This document shows, one piece after another, positions 17,000 to 25,658 of a DNA stretch of 64,000 nt. The translations under genes and the position numbers were made by a program. Position 1 is the stretch's first letter; every line of letters starts with the position of its first letter. The stretch is from Pacificitalea sp040119125 (lineage in GTDB: Bacteria; Pseudomonadota; Alphaproteobacteria; Rhodobacterales; Rhodobacteraceae), in NCBI GenBank assembly GCA_040119125.1, contig JBEDTR010000007.1, positions 62,001-126,000 on the forward strand, in the 5' to 3' direction. The notes under the pieces were generated by a model that was not told the origin of the DNA, searched no databases, and saw only the letters and a program-made list of their open reading frames with translations.

Positions 17000-18439
17000 T
17001 CAGTTGACGAGGGCCAGCGCGGCCGCGCCCGCCAGTCCGTCGACCCCGAAGAGGTTCACCACCCCCAGCAGCATGATCGCGGCGGAGGCCATCAGCACGC
17101 CCCATTGGATCATGCCCATGGACCCGTCGATGGCGGCGTCCTCGTCCTTGCCGAAATACATCAGGAAAACGATGCGCAGGTAGTAGTAAAGCCCGATCGC
17201 GGACGCGACGGCCCCGGCCACGGCGAGCCAGCCCAGTCCGGCATCGACGGCGGCGGAGAAGACCGCGAATTTGGCGAAGAAGCCCGCCATCGGCGGCACA
17301 CCGGCCATCGAGAACATCAGCATCAGGATCGCCAGCGCCTTAATCGGCTCGCGCTTGGACAGCATCGACAGCGCGCCGATTTCCGTCACATGGCGGCCGT
17401 CACGCTCCATCGTCAGGATGAAGGCGAAGACGCCGATATTCATGGTGACGTAGATCGCCATGTAAAGCAGCATCGACTGCACCCCGGCGGCGGTCCCGGC
17501 GGCAAGGCCCACCAGCGCGTAGCCCATATGCGCAATCGAGGAATAGGCCATCAGGCGTTTGATGTCGCGCTGACCGATGGCAGCGATGGAGCCCAGGAAC
17601 ATCGACAGCACAGCCAGCAGCGCGATGATCTGACCCCAATCGGCAGTGGCCCCGCCGAACGCGCCATAGACGACCCGCGCCAGCAGCGCCATGGCCGCGA
17701 CCTTCGGTGCCGTGGCGAAGAAGGCGGTGATCGGCGTGGGCGAGCCCTCATAGACGTCGGGGGTCCACATGTGGAACGGCGCGGCGGAGACCTTGAACGC
17801 CAGACCGGCGAGCAGGAAGACCAGACCGAACAGCAGGCCGAGCGGCAGTTGATCCCCGGCGGCGAGGTAGATGCCCTCGAACTGGGTCGTGCCCGCGAAC
17901 CCGTAGGTCAGCGAGGCGCCGTACAGCAGCATGCCGGAGCTGAGCGAGCCCAGCACGAAATACTTCAGGCCCGCTTCGGTCGATTTCACGCTGTCACGGC
18001 GCAGGGCGGCGACAACATAAAGCGCGAGCGATTGCAGTTCCAACCCCATGTAAAGCGTCATCAGGTTGCCCGAGGACACCATGACCATCATGCCGACCAG
18101 CGCCAGCGTGACGAGGATGGGATATTCGAACCGCAGCAGATCGCGGGTCGTCATGAAGTCCATCGACAGGACCAGCACGACCGCCGCCGACAGCAGCGCC
18201 ACGACTTTGGCGAAGCGGGCGAACCCGTCATCGATGAACAGCCCGCCAAAGGCCTGCTGCGTGCCGTTGCCCGACAGCCCGACCCAGATCGCCACCGCGA
18301 CCAGCACGGCAGAGGTGGTCCAGACCAGCAGCGGCGCGGCCTTATCCTTGGTGGTGTAGACGCCGAATAGCAGCGCGGCCATCGCGTAAACCGCCAGCGC
18401 GATCTCGGGGAGGATGATGGTTAAATCTGCGGATGTCAT
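17000..18439 (-). CDS. nuoN: NADH:quinone oxidoreductase subunit N
   Basis: Membrane-arm antiporter-like subunit of complex I, 479 residues with about 14 hydrophobic segments. Family features: MGLELQSLALYVVAAL with the conserved Glu, the broken-helix proton-channel region SAAPFHMWTPDVYEG, and KRLMAYSSIAHMGYALVG. It begins four bases after the nuoM stop, standard coupling at the end of the nuo operon. It is the last nuo gene; birA follows. Confidence 0.96.
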   Translation of the reverse strand: MTSADLTIILPEIALAVYAMAALLFGVYTTKDKAAPLLVWTTSAVLVAVAIWVGLSGNGTQQAFGGLFIDDGFARFAKVVALLSAAVVLVLSMDFMTTRDLLRFEYPILVTLALVGMMVMVSSGNLMTLYMGLELQSLALYVVAALRRDSVKSTEAGLKYFVLGSLSSGMLLYGASLTYGFAGTTQFEGIYLAAGDQLPLGLLFGLVFLLAGLAFKVSAAPFHMWTPDVYEGSPTPITAFFATAPKVAAMALLARVVYGAFGGATADWGQIIALLAVLSMFLGSIAAIGQRDIKRLMAYSSIAHMGYALVGLAAGTAAGVQSMLLYMAIYVTMNIGVFAFILTMERDGRHVTEIGALSMLSKREPIKALAILMLMFSMAGVPPMAGFFAKFAVFSAAVDAGLGWLAVAGAVASAIGLYYYLRIVFLMYFGKDEDAAIDGSMGMIQWGVLMASAAIMLLGVVNLFGVDGLAGAAALALVN

Positions 18440-18442
18440 CGC

Positions 18443-20002
18443 TCAGTGATCTCCGGTCTCGGCCACTTGGACCTCTGCAGTGTCGGGGGCATAGGCGGCC
18501 ACGTCGGTTTCGATCCCGGCGACAAGTTCGCCGACCGTCGGCCCGATCACGTCGGTGACCAGCGCCGGGTAAACGCCCAGCAGCAAGGTCATGAAGACCA
18601 GCGGCGCGAAAATCGCCTTCTCGCGGGTGGTCATGTCGCTGATCGATTTCAGGCTTTCCTTGATCAGGTCACCGAACACGACCCGGCGGTAGAGCCACAG
18701 GCCATAGGCCGCGGACAGGATCACGCCGCTCGTCGCGACCATCGCCACCCAGGTGTTGACCTGGAAGATGCCGACAAGCGTCAGGAATTCCCCGATGAAG
18801 CCCGAGGTGCCCGGCAGGCCGACATTGGCCATGGTAAAGAACATGAAGATCGCGGCATAGGCCGGCATCCGGTTCACCAATCCGCCATATGCGTCGATTT
18901 CGCGGGTATGCATCCGGTCATAGATGACGCCGACGCAGAGGAACAGCGCGCCCGAAATGAAGCCGTGGCTCAGCATCTGGAAAATCGCGCCATCGACGCC
19001 CTGCTGATTGGCCGCGAAAATCCCGGCGGTGACATAGCCCATATGGGCGACCGACGAATAGGCGATGAGCTTCTTCATGTCCGATTGCGCCAGCGCAACG
19101 AGCGAGGTGTAGACGATGGCGATGGCCGACAGCCACAGCACGAAGGGCGCCATGAGGTCGGAGGCCACCGGGAACATCGGCAGCGAGAAGCGCAAGAACC
19201 CGTAGCCGCCCATTTTCAGCAGGATCGCGGCCAGCACGACCGAGCCTGCGGTGGGCGCCTGAACGTGGGCGTCGGGCAGCCATGTATGGACCGGCCACAT
19301 CGGCATCTTGACCGCGAAGCTGGCAAAGAACGCGAGGAACAGCAGCGTCTGCAACCCGCCCACGATCTGGAAGCCCGCAATCTGCAACCCGCCGGTGGAG
19401 AAGTCATGCTCCAGTAGCAGCGCGATATCGGTGGTGCCCGCATCGACATACATGCCGATCATCGCCACCAGCATCAGCACGGAGCCGAGGAAGGTATAGA
19501 GGAAGAACTTGAAGCTGGCATAGATGCGGTTCGCCCCGCCCCAGATGCCGATGATCAGGAACATCGGGATCAGGCCAGCCTCGAAGAACATGTAGAACAG
19601 GACCAGATCCAGCGCGCAGAACACGCCAAGCATCAGCGTCTCCAGCATCAGGAAGGCAATCATGTATTCCTTGACGCGGACATTCACGTTCCAGCTGGCG
19701 GCGATGACCAGCGGCATGGTGAAGGTGGTGAGCATCACGAACAGAACCGAAATCCCGTCAACGCCCATCTTATAGGTCAGGCCCAGCAGCCATTCGCGTT
19801 CTTCCACGAACTGGAAGCCGGTGTTTTCCGGATCGAACTGGAAGATCACGAAGAGCGACACAAGGAAGGTCGCGGAAGTCGCGATCAGCGCCAGCCATTT
19901 GGCGTTGCGCTGCGCGGCCTCATCCTCGCCCCGCAGAAAGAACGCCAGGATCAGCGCCGCAATCAGCGGGATGAAGGTGATGATCGACAGGAGGTTGTCC
20001 AT
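18443..20002 (-). CDS. nuoM: NADH:quinone oxidoreductase subunit M
   Basis: Antiporter-like membrane subunit, 519 residues, about 14 transmembrane segments. Landmarks: the Glu of helix 5 in VLFYMFFEAGLIPMFLIIG, the lysine-containing KMPMWPVHTWLPDAHVQAP, and KKLIAYSSVAHMGYVTAG. The hydrophilic end (YAPDTAEVQVAETGDH) is short. Its ATG at 20002 shares one base with the nuoL stop (TAATG), so translation is coupled. Confidence 0.96.
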   Translation of the reverse strand: MDNLLSIITFIPLIAALILAFFLRGEDEAAQRNAKWLALIATSATFLVSLFVIFQFDPENTGFQFVEEREWLLGLTYKMGVDGISVLFVMLTTFTMPLVIAASWNVNVRVKEYMIAFLMLETLMLGVFCALDLVLFYMFFEAGLIPMFLIIGIWGGANRIYASFKFFLYTFLGSVLMLVAMIGMYVDAGTTDIALLLEHDFSTGGLQIAGFQIVGGLQTLLFLAFFASFAVKMPMWPVHTWLPDAHVQAPTAGSVVLAAILLKMGGYGFLRFSLPMFPVASDLMAPFVLWLSAIAIVYTSLVALAQSDMKKLIAYSSVAHMGYVTAGIFAANQQGVDGAIFQMLSHGFISGALFLCVGVIYDRMHTREIDAYGGLVNRMPAYAAIFMFFTMANVGLPGTSGFIGEFLTLVGIFQVNTWVAMVATSGVILSAAYGLWLYRRVVFGDLIKESLKSISDMTTREKAIFAPLVFMTLLLGVYPALVTDVIGPTVGELVAGIETDVAAYAPDTAEVQVAETGDH

Positions 20003-22185
20003 TATTCAGCTCCTCCGCTGATCGCCATCCAGGTGATCAGGACTGCAATTCCGAGAACCATCGCGAATGCGTAATGGAACAGGTAGCCAGACTGCGCCCG
20101 GCCCGCGAGCCGGGTGAAGAAGGGAATGATCCCCATGGCCAGCCCGTTGATGCCGCCGTCGATGACGGTGCCATCGCCACGCTTCCACAAGAAGCGCGCA
20201 AGGCCATGCGCCGACCGCACGAAGATGACGTTATAGATCTCGTCGAAATACCACTTGTTCAGCAGGAACTGATAAAGGTGGCTCTGGTTTTTGGCCAAGC
20301 GGCCGGGCAGCGACGGGTTCTGGATATACATCCACCACGCCAGCACCAGCCCGAAGAGCATGGCAAAGAACGGCGAGGCTTTCACCAGCTTGGGGCTGGC
20401 ATGCGCTTCGTCGAGGATGTGGTTTTCCGGCCCGAAGTAGAGAGCGCCATCGCCCGGCTCGCCGCCGAATGCATAGTGATGCCCGCCTTCGGCCGCCTCG
20501 CCATGTTCGGCTTCGGTGACATGTTCGGCAGGTTCGACCGCATCGGTTTCCGCGTGATCGGCGCCTTCGCCTTCGCCTTCGGCGAGGCGGGCAATCGCGG
20601 TATCCTCCGTGCCTTCGGCCTCAGCCTCGGCATGGGTTTCTTCGGCGGCCAAGGGAATGCCGTAGAACTTCGCCACTTGATCAGTATGCCCGAAGAAGGA
20701 GCCATACCACAGCATGCCCGCGAAAATCGCGCCGAGCGACAGCACCCCAAGCGGGATCAGCATGACCGTCGGGCTTTCATGGGCGTGCTCATGGGTGTGC
20801 TTATCGCCCCGCGCCTTACCGTAGAAGGTGAGGAAGATCAGGCGCCAGGAGTAGAACGACGTCATCGCCGCCGCCACAACCAGCAGCACAAAGGCCACCA
20901 TACCGGCGGGCGTGCCCGCGGCATGGGCGCTTTCGATGATCGCGTCTTTCGACAGGAAGCCCGCGAACCCGATGGTGGTCAGCGGAATGCCGACGCCGGT
21001 GATGGCCAGCGTGCCGATCATCATCGCCCAATAGGTATAGGGCAGTTTCTTACGCAGGGCGCCGTAGTTCCGCATATCCTGCTCGTGGTGCATCCCGTGG
21101 ATCACGGAGCCCGCGCCAAGGAACAGCATCGCCTTGAAGAAGGCATGCGTGAACAGGTGGAACATCGCGGCGGAATACATGCCAACGCCGGCGGCGACGA
21201 ACATATAGCCCAGCTGCGAACAGGTCGAATAGGCGATCACACGCTTGATATCGGTCTGCACCAAGCCGACGGAGGCCGCAAACAGCGCGGTGAACCCGCC
21301 GATATAGGTGATGAACGTCGTGGCCTCAGGCGCGAATTCCATCAGCGGCGACATGCGGCAGACAAGGAACACGCCCGCTGTCACCATCGTCGCGGCGTGG
21401 ATCAGCGCCGACACGGGCGTCGGGCCTTCCATCGCGTCGGGCAGCCACGTGTGCAGGAAGAGCTGTGCCGATTTGCCCATCGCGCCGACGAACAGCAGGA
21501 AGGCAATCAGGTTGGCGGCGTTCCATTCCGTCCAGAGGAAGCTGATCTGCGTTTCCGCGATCTGCGGCGCGGCGGCAAAAATGTCGTCAAACGCGATGGA
21601 ATCCACGAGGAAGTAGAGACCGAAGATCCCCAGCGCGAAGCCGAAGTCGCCGACGCGATTGACGATGAACGCCTTCATCGCGGCGGCCCCGGCGGAGGGC
21701 TTACGGTAGTAGAAGCCGATCAGCAGGTAGGAGGCGACGCCCACGCCTTCCCAACCAAAGAACATCTGCACAAGGTTGTCGGAGGTCACGAGCATCAGCA
21801 TCGCGAAGGTAAAGAACGACAGATAGGCGAAGAAACGCGCCTTGTAGTTCTCCGTGTCGCGGAAATTCTCGTCATGGGCCATGTAGCCGAAGCTGTAGAG
21901 ATGCACGAGCGCAGACACGGTGGTCACGACGATCAGCATGATCGCGGTCAACCGGTCCATGCGGATCGCCCAATCGGTGGCGAGGCTGCCGCTTTCGATC
22001 CAGCGCATGATCTGGATTTCTTCGGTCGTGCCGTCAAAGCCGAAGAAGACGATCCAGCTGAGCAGCGCGGCAAGGAACAAAAGCCCGGTGGCAATGACCT
22101 GCCCGGCCTGTTCCCCGATGAGGCGCCAGCCGAAGCCACAGATGAGCGCCCCGATCAGCGGGGCGAAGAGGATGATCGTTTCCAT
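20002..22185 (-). CDS. nuoL: NADH:quinone oxidoreductase subunit L
   Basis: Largest antiporter-like subunit, 727 residues. It carries the long amphipathic lateral helix that ties the membrane arm together. Landmarks: FFGWEGVGVASYLLIGFYY, KSAQLFLHTWLPDAMEGPTPVSALIHAATMV, and KRVIAYSTCSQLGYMFVAAG. Unusual for the general family is a long acidic, Glu/Ala/His-rich insert at about residues 505-565 (THAEAEAEGTEDTA to EHGEAAEGGHH), placed before the conserved PENHILDEAH segment and the terminal helices. It starts after nuoK and runs into nuoM with a one-base overlap. Confidence 0.97.
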   Translation of the reverse strand: METIILFAPLIGALICGFGWRLIGEQAGQVIATGLLFLAALLSWIVFFGFDGTTEEIQIMRWIESGSLATDWAIRMDRLTAIMLIVVTTVSALVHLYSFGYMAHDENFRDTENYKARFFAYLSFFTFAMLMLVTSDNLVQMFFGWEGVGVASYLLIGFYYRKPSAGAAAMKAFIVNRVGDFGFALGIFGLYFLVDSIAFDDIFAAAPQIAETQISFLWTEWNAANLIAFLLFVGAMGKSAQLFLHTWLPDAMEGPTPVSALIHAATMVTAGVFLVCRMSPLMEFAPEATTFITYIGGFTALFAASVGLVQTDIKRVIAYSTCSQLGYMFVAAGVGMYSAAMFHLFTHAFFKAMLFLGAGSVIHGMHHEQDMRNYGALRKKLPYTYWAMMIGTLAITGVGIPLTTIGFAGFLSKDAIIESAHAAGTPAGMVAFVLLVVAAAMTSFYSWRLIFLTFYGKARGDKHTHEHAHESPTVMLIPLGVLSLGAIFAGMLWYGSFFGHTDQVAKFYGIPLAAEETHAEAEAEGTEDTAIARLAEGEGEGADHAETDAVEPAEHVTEAEHGEAAEGGHHYAFGGEPGDGALYFGPENHILDEAHASPKLVKASPFFAMLFGLVLAWWMYIQNPSLPGRLAKNQSHLYQFLLNKWYFDEIYNVIFVRSAHGLARFLWKRGDGTVIDGGINGLAMGIIPFFTRLAGRAQSGYLFHYAFAMVLGIAVLITWMAISGGAE

Positions 22186-22190
22186 CTGCC

Positions 22191-22496
22191 TCAGCCTTTC
22201 ATGTTATTGACGTCTTCCACCGCGATCGTGCCACGGTTGCGGAAGAAACAGACGAGGATGGCAAGGCCGATGGCGGCTTCTGCCGCGGCGACGGTCAGCA
22301 CGAAGAGCGTGAACACCTGCCCCGTCATATCCGACAGGAAGGCGGAGAAGGCGACGAGGTTGATGTTGACCGACAGCAGGATCAGTTCGATCGACATCAG
22401 GATGATGATGACGTTCTTCCGGTTCAGGAAGATGCCGAAAATCCCGATGACGAACAGCGCCGCCGCGACGGTGAGATAGCTTTCAAGTCCGACCAT
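22191..22496 (-). CDS. nuoK: NADH:quinone oxidoreductase subunit K
   Basis: Small membrane subunit (ND4L), 101 residues, three transmembrane helices. Two buried Glu residues essential for proton transfer are visible, in ILMSIELILLSVNINLVAFS and VAAAEAAIGLAILVCFFRN. ATG at 22496 (MVGLESYLTVAAALF). It lies between the small extra membrane protein (ends 22510) and nuoL (starts 22185). Confidence 0.97.
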   Translation of the reverse strand: MVGLESYLTVAAALFVIGIFGIFLNRKNVIIILMSIELILLSVNINLVAFSAFLSDMTGQVFTLFVLTVAAAEAAIGLAILVCFFRNRGTIAVEDVNNMKG

Positions 22497-22509
22497 CTGT
22501 CCTTGTCCC

Positions 22510-22665
22510 TCAGTTCAGTATGCCCGCAACGCCGAAGCCTATGGCCCCCAGCGTCAGGGCGAATGCGGGTATGAGCACCCGCTTGTTCCGTTTGCGTCGC
22601 GCAGCGGCGACAGGCGGGATCGCCAGCGCAATGCCGATGGCGACCCAGCTTTGCCAGGGGATCAA
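22510..22665 (-). CDS. Small double-spanning membrane protein between nuoJ and nuoK
   Basis: A 51-residue frame beginning with TTG at 22665. Its start overlaps the nuoJ stop as TTGA, and its TGA is 13 bases before nuoK. The translation reads LIPWQSWVAIGIALAIPPVAA, then a basic loop ARRKRNKRV, then LIPAFALTLGAIGFGVAGILN. That is two hydrophobic helices joined by a positively charged turn, a convincing small inner-membrane protein with the loop predicted cytoplasmic. nuoJ and nuoK are normally adjacent, so this is an insertion of an accessory gene with translational coupling. The function is unknown; an assembly or stabilising role for complex I is an inference from position. The TTG start is the main doubt. 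Confidence 0.65.
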   Translation of the reverse strand: MIPWQSWVAIGIALAIPPVAAARRKRNKRVLIPAFALTLGAIGFGVAGILN

Positions 22666-23276
22666 AGTCCCTGGCCGGGTTTCACGTCGCGCAGCTCCAT
22701 CGCCTTGGCCGGGTCGCGATACATCTGCGCCAGCACATTCTGGCGTTTGACATCCGGACGGTGGCGCAGCGTCAGAACAATCGCCCCGATCATCGCCACC
22801 AGCAGGATCAGCCCCGCCAACTGAAACAGGATCAGATACTGGTCATAGACCAGCAGACCCAATGCTGCGGTATTCTGCATCTCGGACACCGGGATATCAC
22901 CCAGAGTTGCCGCGCGTTCCACCCCGTCGGCGGTGGTCCATGCGCCGTAAGCCATGCCCAGTTCCAGCAGCAAGATCACCCCGATCACCAGCGCCAATGG
23001 CATGTATTTTGCCATCTCCGCCCGCAATTCCGCGAAATCCACGTCGAGCATCATGACGACGAAGAGGAAAAGCACCGCGACCGCGCCGACATAGACAATG
23101 ACAAGCAGCATCGCGACGAATTCCGCGCCCAGCAGGACAAACAGCCCCGCCGCGCTGAGAAAGGCCAGGATCAGCCACAGCACCGAATGGACCGGGTTGC
23201 GCGCGATCACCACAAGAAGTCCGGCAAGGACGATGGTGATGGCGAAGGCGTAGAATGCGAGATCCGCGACACTCAT
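22662..23276 (-). CDS. nuoJ: NADH:quinone oxidoreductase subunit J
   Basis: Membrane subunit (ND6), 204 residues, five helices. It contains the conserved GAEFVAMLLVIVYVGAVAVLFLFVVMML pi-bulge region near residue 50. The start ATG 23276 (MSVADLAFYAFAITIVLAG) is just after the upstream carboxymuconolactone-decarboxylase-like gene; upstream in-frame codons are not membrane-like. The cytoplasmic C-terminal tail (RHRPDVKRQNVLAQMYRDP) is typical of alphaproteobacteria. Confidence 0.96.
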   Translation of the reverse strand: MSVADLAFYAFAITIVLAGLLVVIARNPVHSVLWLILAFLSAAGLFVLLGAEFVAMLLVIVYVGAVAVLFLFVVMMLDVDFAELRAEMAKYMPLALVIGVILLLELGMAYGAWTTADGVERAATLGDIPVSEMQNTAALGLLVYDQYLILFQLAGLILLVAMIGAIVLTLRHRPDVKRQNVLAQMYRDPAKAMELRDVKPGQGL

Positions 23277-23280
23277 GGCG

Positions 23281-23685
23281 CTACTTTTCCTCTTTCTCGG
23301 CGATGACGCTTTGTGCAAGCTCCATCGCCTTGGTCATGGCCGGGACGCCGCCGAACATCGACATCTGCGCGATGGTGCCGGCGATTTCCTTATCGGTCGC
23401 CCCGGCTTCCAGCGCGTGGCGCACCGTCATCTTGATCTGGGCCTCGGCCTGCGCGCCCAATACGGTCAGCGCGCCCAGCGTCAGCAGCAGACGGGTCTTG
23501 GCGTCCAGCCCATCCGCGTTGAAGGTCTTGCCGAAATACATCTCCATCATGTCTTTCGGCATGGTGGGAAACAGGTTCTCGAACCCCTTGCCCTGATAGG
23601 CTTCCATGGCAGGATTGAGGCTGCGGGTCATCTGCTGGCCCTGCTCCCACATCTGCTGAAAAAGTTTCGAGAAATCATCGCTCAT
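23281..23685 (-). CDS. Carboxymuconolactone decarboxylase-family protein within the nuo operon
   Basis: A 134-residue cytoplasmic helical protein. The C-terminal 80 residues show the CMD/AhpD fold pattern (DAKTRLLLTLGALTVLG, VRHALEAGATDKEIAGTIAQM, GGVPAMTKAMELA). The catalytic CxxC of AhpD peroxidases is absent, so a redox role like AhpD is unlikely. The N-terminus (MSDDFSKLFQQMWEQGQQM) is rich in Gln and Met. It overlaps the nuoI stop by four bases (ATGA) and ends five bases before nuoJ. Its role in complex I biogenesis, if any, is unproven. Confidence 0.85.
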   Translation of the reverse strand: MSDDFSKLFQQMWEQGQQMTRSLNPAMEAYQGKGFENLFPTMPKDMMEMYFGKTFNADGLDAKTRLLLTLGALTVLGAQAEAQIKMTVRHALEAGATDKEIAGTIAQMSMFGGVPAMTKAMELAQSVIAEKEEK

Positions 23686-24176
23686 CGGTAGGGCGCATCC
23701 AATTCGAGATTGCGGGCAATCTCGGCTTCCCAGCGATCGCCGTTTTCCAGAAGCTTGGTCTTGTCGTAGAACAGCTCCTCGCGGGTCTCGGTCGAGAATT
23801 CGAAATTTGGCCCCTCGACGATGGCATCCACCGGGCAGGCTTCCTGACAGAAACCGCAATAGATGCATTTCGTCATGTCGATGTCGTAGCGCGTGGTCCG
23901 GCGGGAGCCATCTTCGCGCGGCTCGGCATCGATGGTGATGGCCTGCGCCGGGCAGATCGCTTCGCAGAGTTTACATGCGATGCAGCGCTCTTCGCCATTG
24001 GGATAGCGGCGCAGCGCATGTTCGCCACGGAAACGCGGGCTCAGCGCGCCTTTCTCATGCGGGTAGTTCAGCGTGGGCTTCGGCGCAAAGAAGTAGCGGA
24101 ACCCCAGCTTGAACCCCGTAAAGAAGTCCATCAGCAGGAAATACTTGGTCGCGCGGGTCCAGTCGATTGCAGTCAT
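23682..24176 (-). CDS. nuoI: NADH:quinone oxidoreductase subunit I
   Basis: Peripheral-arm ferredoxin-like subunit (TYKY), 164 residues, carrying two 4Fe-4S clusters (N6a/N6b). The cluster motifs are CIACKLCEAICPAQAI near residue 62 and CIYCGFCQEACPVDAIV near residue 101. The N-terminal MTAIDWTRATKYFLLMDFF is the amphipathic membrane-contact helix seen in alphaproteobacterial and mitochondrial homologues. The ATG at 24176 was chosen on that basis. It ends overlapping the next gene by four bases. Confidence 0.97.
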   Translation of the reverse strand: MTAIDWTRATKYFLLMDFFTGFKLGFRYFFAPKPTLNYPHEKGALSPRFRGEHALRRYPNGEERCIACKLCEAICPAQAITIDAEPREDGSRRTTRYDIDMTKCIYCGFCQEACPVDAIVEGPNFEFSTETREELFYDKTKLLENGDRWEAEIARNLELDAPYR

Positions 24177-24180
24177 GTGA

Positions 24181-25218
24181 TCAGCCTCCGGTGGTCCAGC
24201 GCGCATAGGCGCCCCAGAACGCGCCGTAATGCGCAAGGAAAGAAACAAGGACGACCCAGAACAGCGAGAAGGGCAGGAATACTTTCCACCCCAGCCGCAT
24301 CAGCTGGTCGTAGCGGTAGCGGGGCACGATGGCCTTCACCATGGCGAACATGAAGAAGAAGAACGCCATCTTCAGCACCATCCAGAACGCGCCGTCAGGC
24401 AGGCCGGGGATGGGCGACAGCCAGCCGCCAAAGAACAGGATCGAGGTCAGCGCGCACATCAGGAAGATGGCGATATATTCCCCGGCCATGAACAACAGGA
24501 ACGGCGTCGACGAATATTCGACCTGATAACCGGCGACGAGTTCGGATTCAGCTTCCGGCAGGTCAAACGGCGAGCGGTTGGTTTCCGCCAGCGCCGAGAT
24601 GAAGAACAAGAACACCATCGGGAAATGCGGCAGCCAATACCAGTTCAGCAGCCCCAGATCGCCATCCTGCGCGCGCACGATGTCAGAGAAGTTCAGCGAC
24701 CCGGTCGAGATGATGACCCCGATGATGATCAGGCCGATCGACACCTCATAGGAAATCATCTGCGCGGCGGAGCGCAGCGAGCCCAGGAACGGGTATTTCG
24801 AGTTCGACGCCCAGCCGCCCATGATCACGCCGTAAACCTCAAGCGAGGAGACGGCGAAGACATAAAGAACGGCGACATTCATGTTGGACAGCACCCAGCC
24901 GTCCGAGAAAGGAATCACCGCCCATGCGATCATGGCGAGCACGAAGCTTGTCAGCGGCGCGAGTATGAACACCGCCTTGTCAGCGCCGGCGGGAATGACC
25001 ACTTCCTTCGTGACGTATTTCAGCGCGTCGGCCACCGATTGCAGAAGCCCGAAGACCCCCACGACGTTTGGCCCGCGGCGCATCTGCACGGCGGCCCAGA
25101 CCTTACGGTCACCATAGACCAGAAACAGCAGGCTGATCATTACGAACGCCACAACGAGCAGGCATTGCAGCACGATCAGCAGCAGGCTTCCAAAAGGGGT
25201 TGCTATGAATTCTGCCAT
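24181..25218 (-). CDS. nuoH: NADH:quinone oxidoreductase subunit H
   Basis: Quinone-channel membrane subunit (ND1), 345 residues, eight helices. The conserved loops are present: DRKVWAAVQMRRGPNVVGVFGLLQSVADALKYVTKE near residue 35, ALAETNRSPFDLPEAESELVAGYQVEYS with the acidic residues lining the quinone chamber, and PRYRYDQLMRLGWKVFLP. It starts 13 bases after the lipoprotein gene and is followed within four bases by nuoI. Confidence 0.97.
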   Translation of the reverse strand: MAEFIATPFGSLLLIVLQCLLVVAFVMISLLFLVYGDRKVWAAVQMRRGPNVVGVFGLLQSVADALKYVTKEVVIPAGADKAVFILAPLTSFVLAMIAWAVIPFSDGWVLSNMNVAVLYVFAVSSLEVYGVIMGGWASNSKYPFLGSLRSAAQMISYEVSIGLIIIGVIISTGSLNFSDIVRAQDGDLGLLNWYWLPHFPMVFLFFISALAETNRSPFDLPEAESELVAGYQVEYSSTPFLLFMAGEYIAIFLMCALTSILFFGGWLSPIPGLPDGAFWMVLKMAFFFFMFAMVKAIVPRYRYDQLMRLGWKVFLPFSLFWVVLVSFLAHYGAFWGAYARWTTGG

Positions 25219-25231
25219 TCTGCCTTCATCC

Positions 25232-25648
25232 TCAGACCGTGGGTATTCCCCGTTCGGTGCAGTCGGCCACCGTCACTTCCGCGTCGATGGTCTGTAGCCC
25301 CTGGGGGAGTGCTGGCGAGATGGTGTAAACAGCATCCGCCCGCCAAATGCCACCCTCTTCCGCCGTCCTTGTCCGCACGTGACGTGCAAAACCGTACCCA
25401 CGGATCAGGGTATATTGCGCTGCAGCGCAGCGCGCGTAGTCTTCGACATCGCGGGAGCCCCGCGCGCCGCTCATTTCCACAACAAAACTCACCAGATCAC
25501 CGTCCAGCAGCCGCGTGTCGATTCCCCGGTATCCCGGCTCGAACACGCCTTCGGCGCTGCGGGACGCATCCGTTTCCGCATCGCTGCAAGCTGCAAGCGC
25601 GAGCGCCGTGCAGACAGGCAGCCAAAGGGAACGGAGGATCCGGGCCAC
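25232..25648 (-). CDS. Small lipoprotein encoded between nuoG and nuoH
   Basis: A 138-residue protein starting with GTG at 25648, ten bases after the nuoG stop. It has a lipoprotein signal peptide: basic MARILRSLW, a hydrophobic stretch, then the lipobox ALAAC with Cys near residue 21. The remaining 115 residues are a small unrecognised domain with a pair of later cysteines (YARCAAAQY, VADCTERG) that could form a disulfide. A periplasm-facing lipid-anchored protein in the middle of the complex I operon is notable because complex I itself has little periplasmic exposure. Function unknown. Confidence 0.8.
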   Translation of the reverse strand: MARILRSLWLPVCTALALAACSDAETDASRSAEGVFEPGYRGIDTRLLDGDLVSFVVEMSGARGSRDVEDYARCAAAQYTLIRGYGFARHVRTRTAEEGGIWRADAVYTISPALPQGLQTIDAEVTVADCTERGIPTV

Positions 25649-25658
25649 GCGGTCACCG

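Noticed and set aside
16433..18370. Open frame of 645 codons antisense to birA and nuoN
   Set aside because: Composition is Gln/His/Arg-rich and it overlaps two well-supported genes.
20074..22479. Open frame of about 800 codons antisense to nuoL and nuoK
   Set aside because: Same shadow effect; it crosses two real genes and their ribosome sites and resembles no protein.
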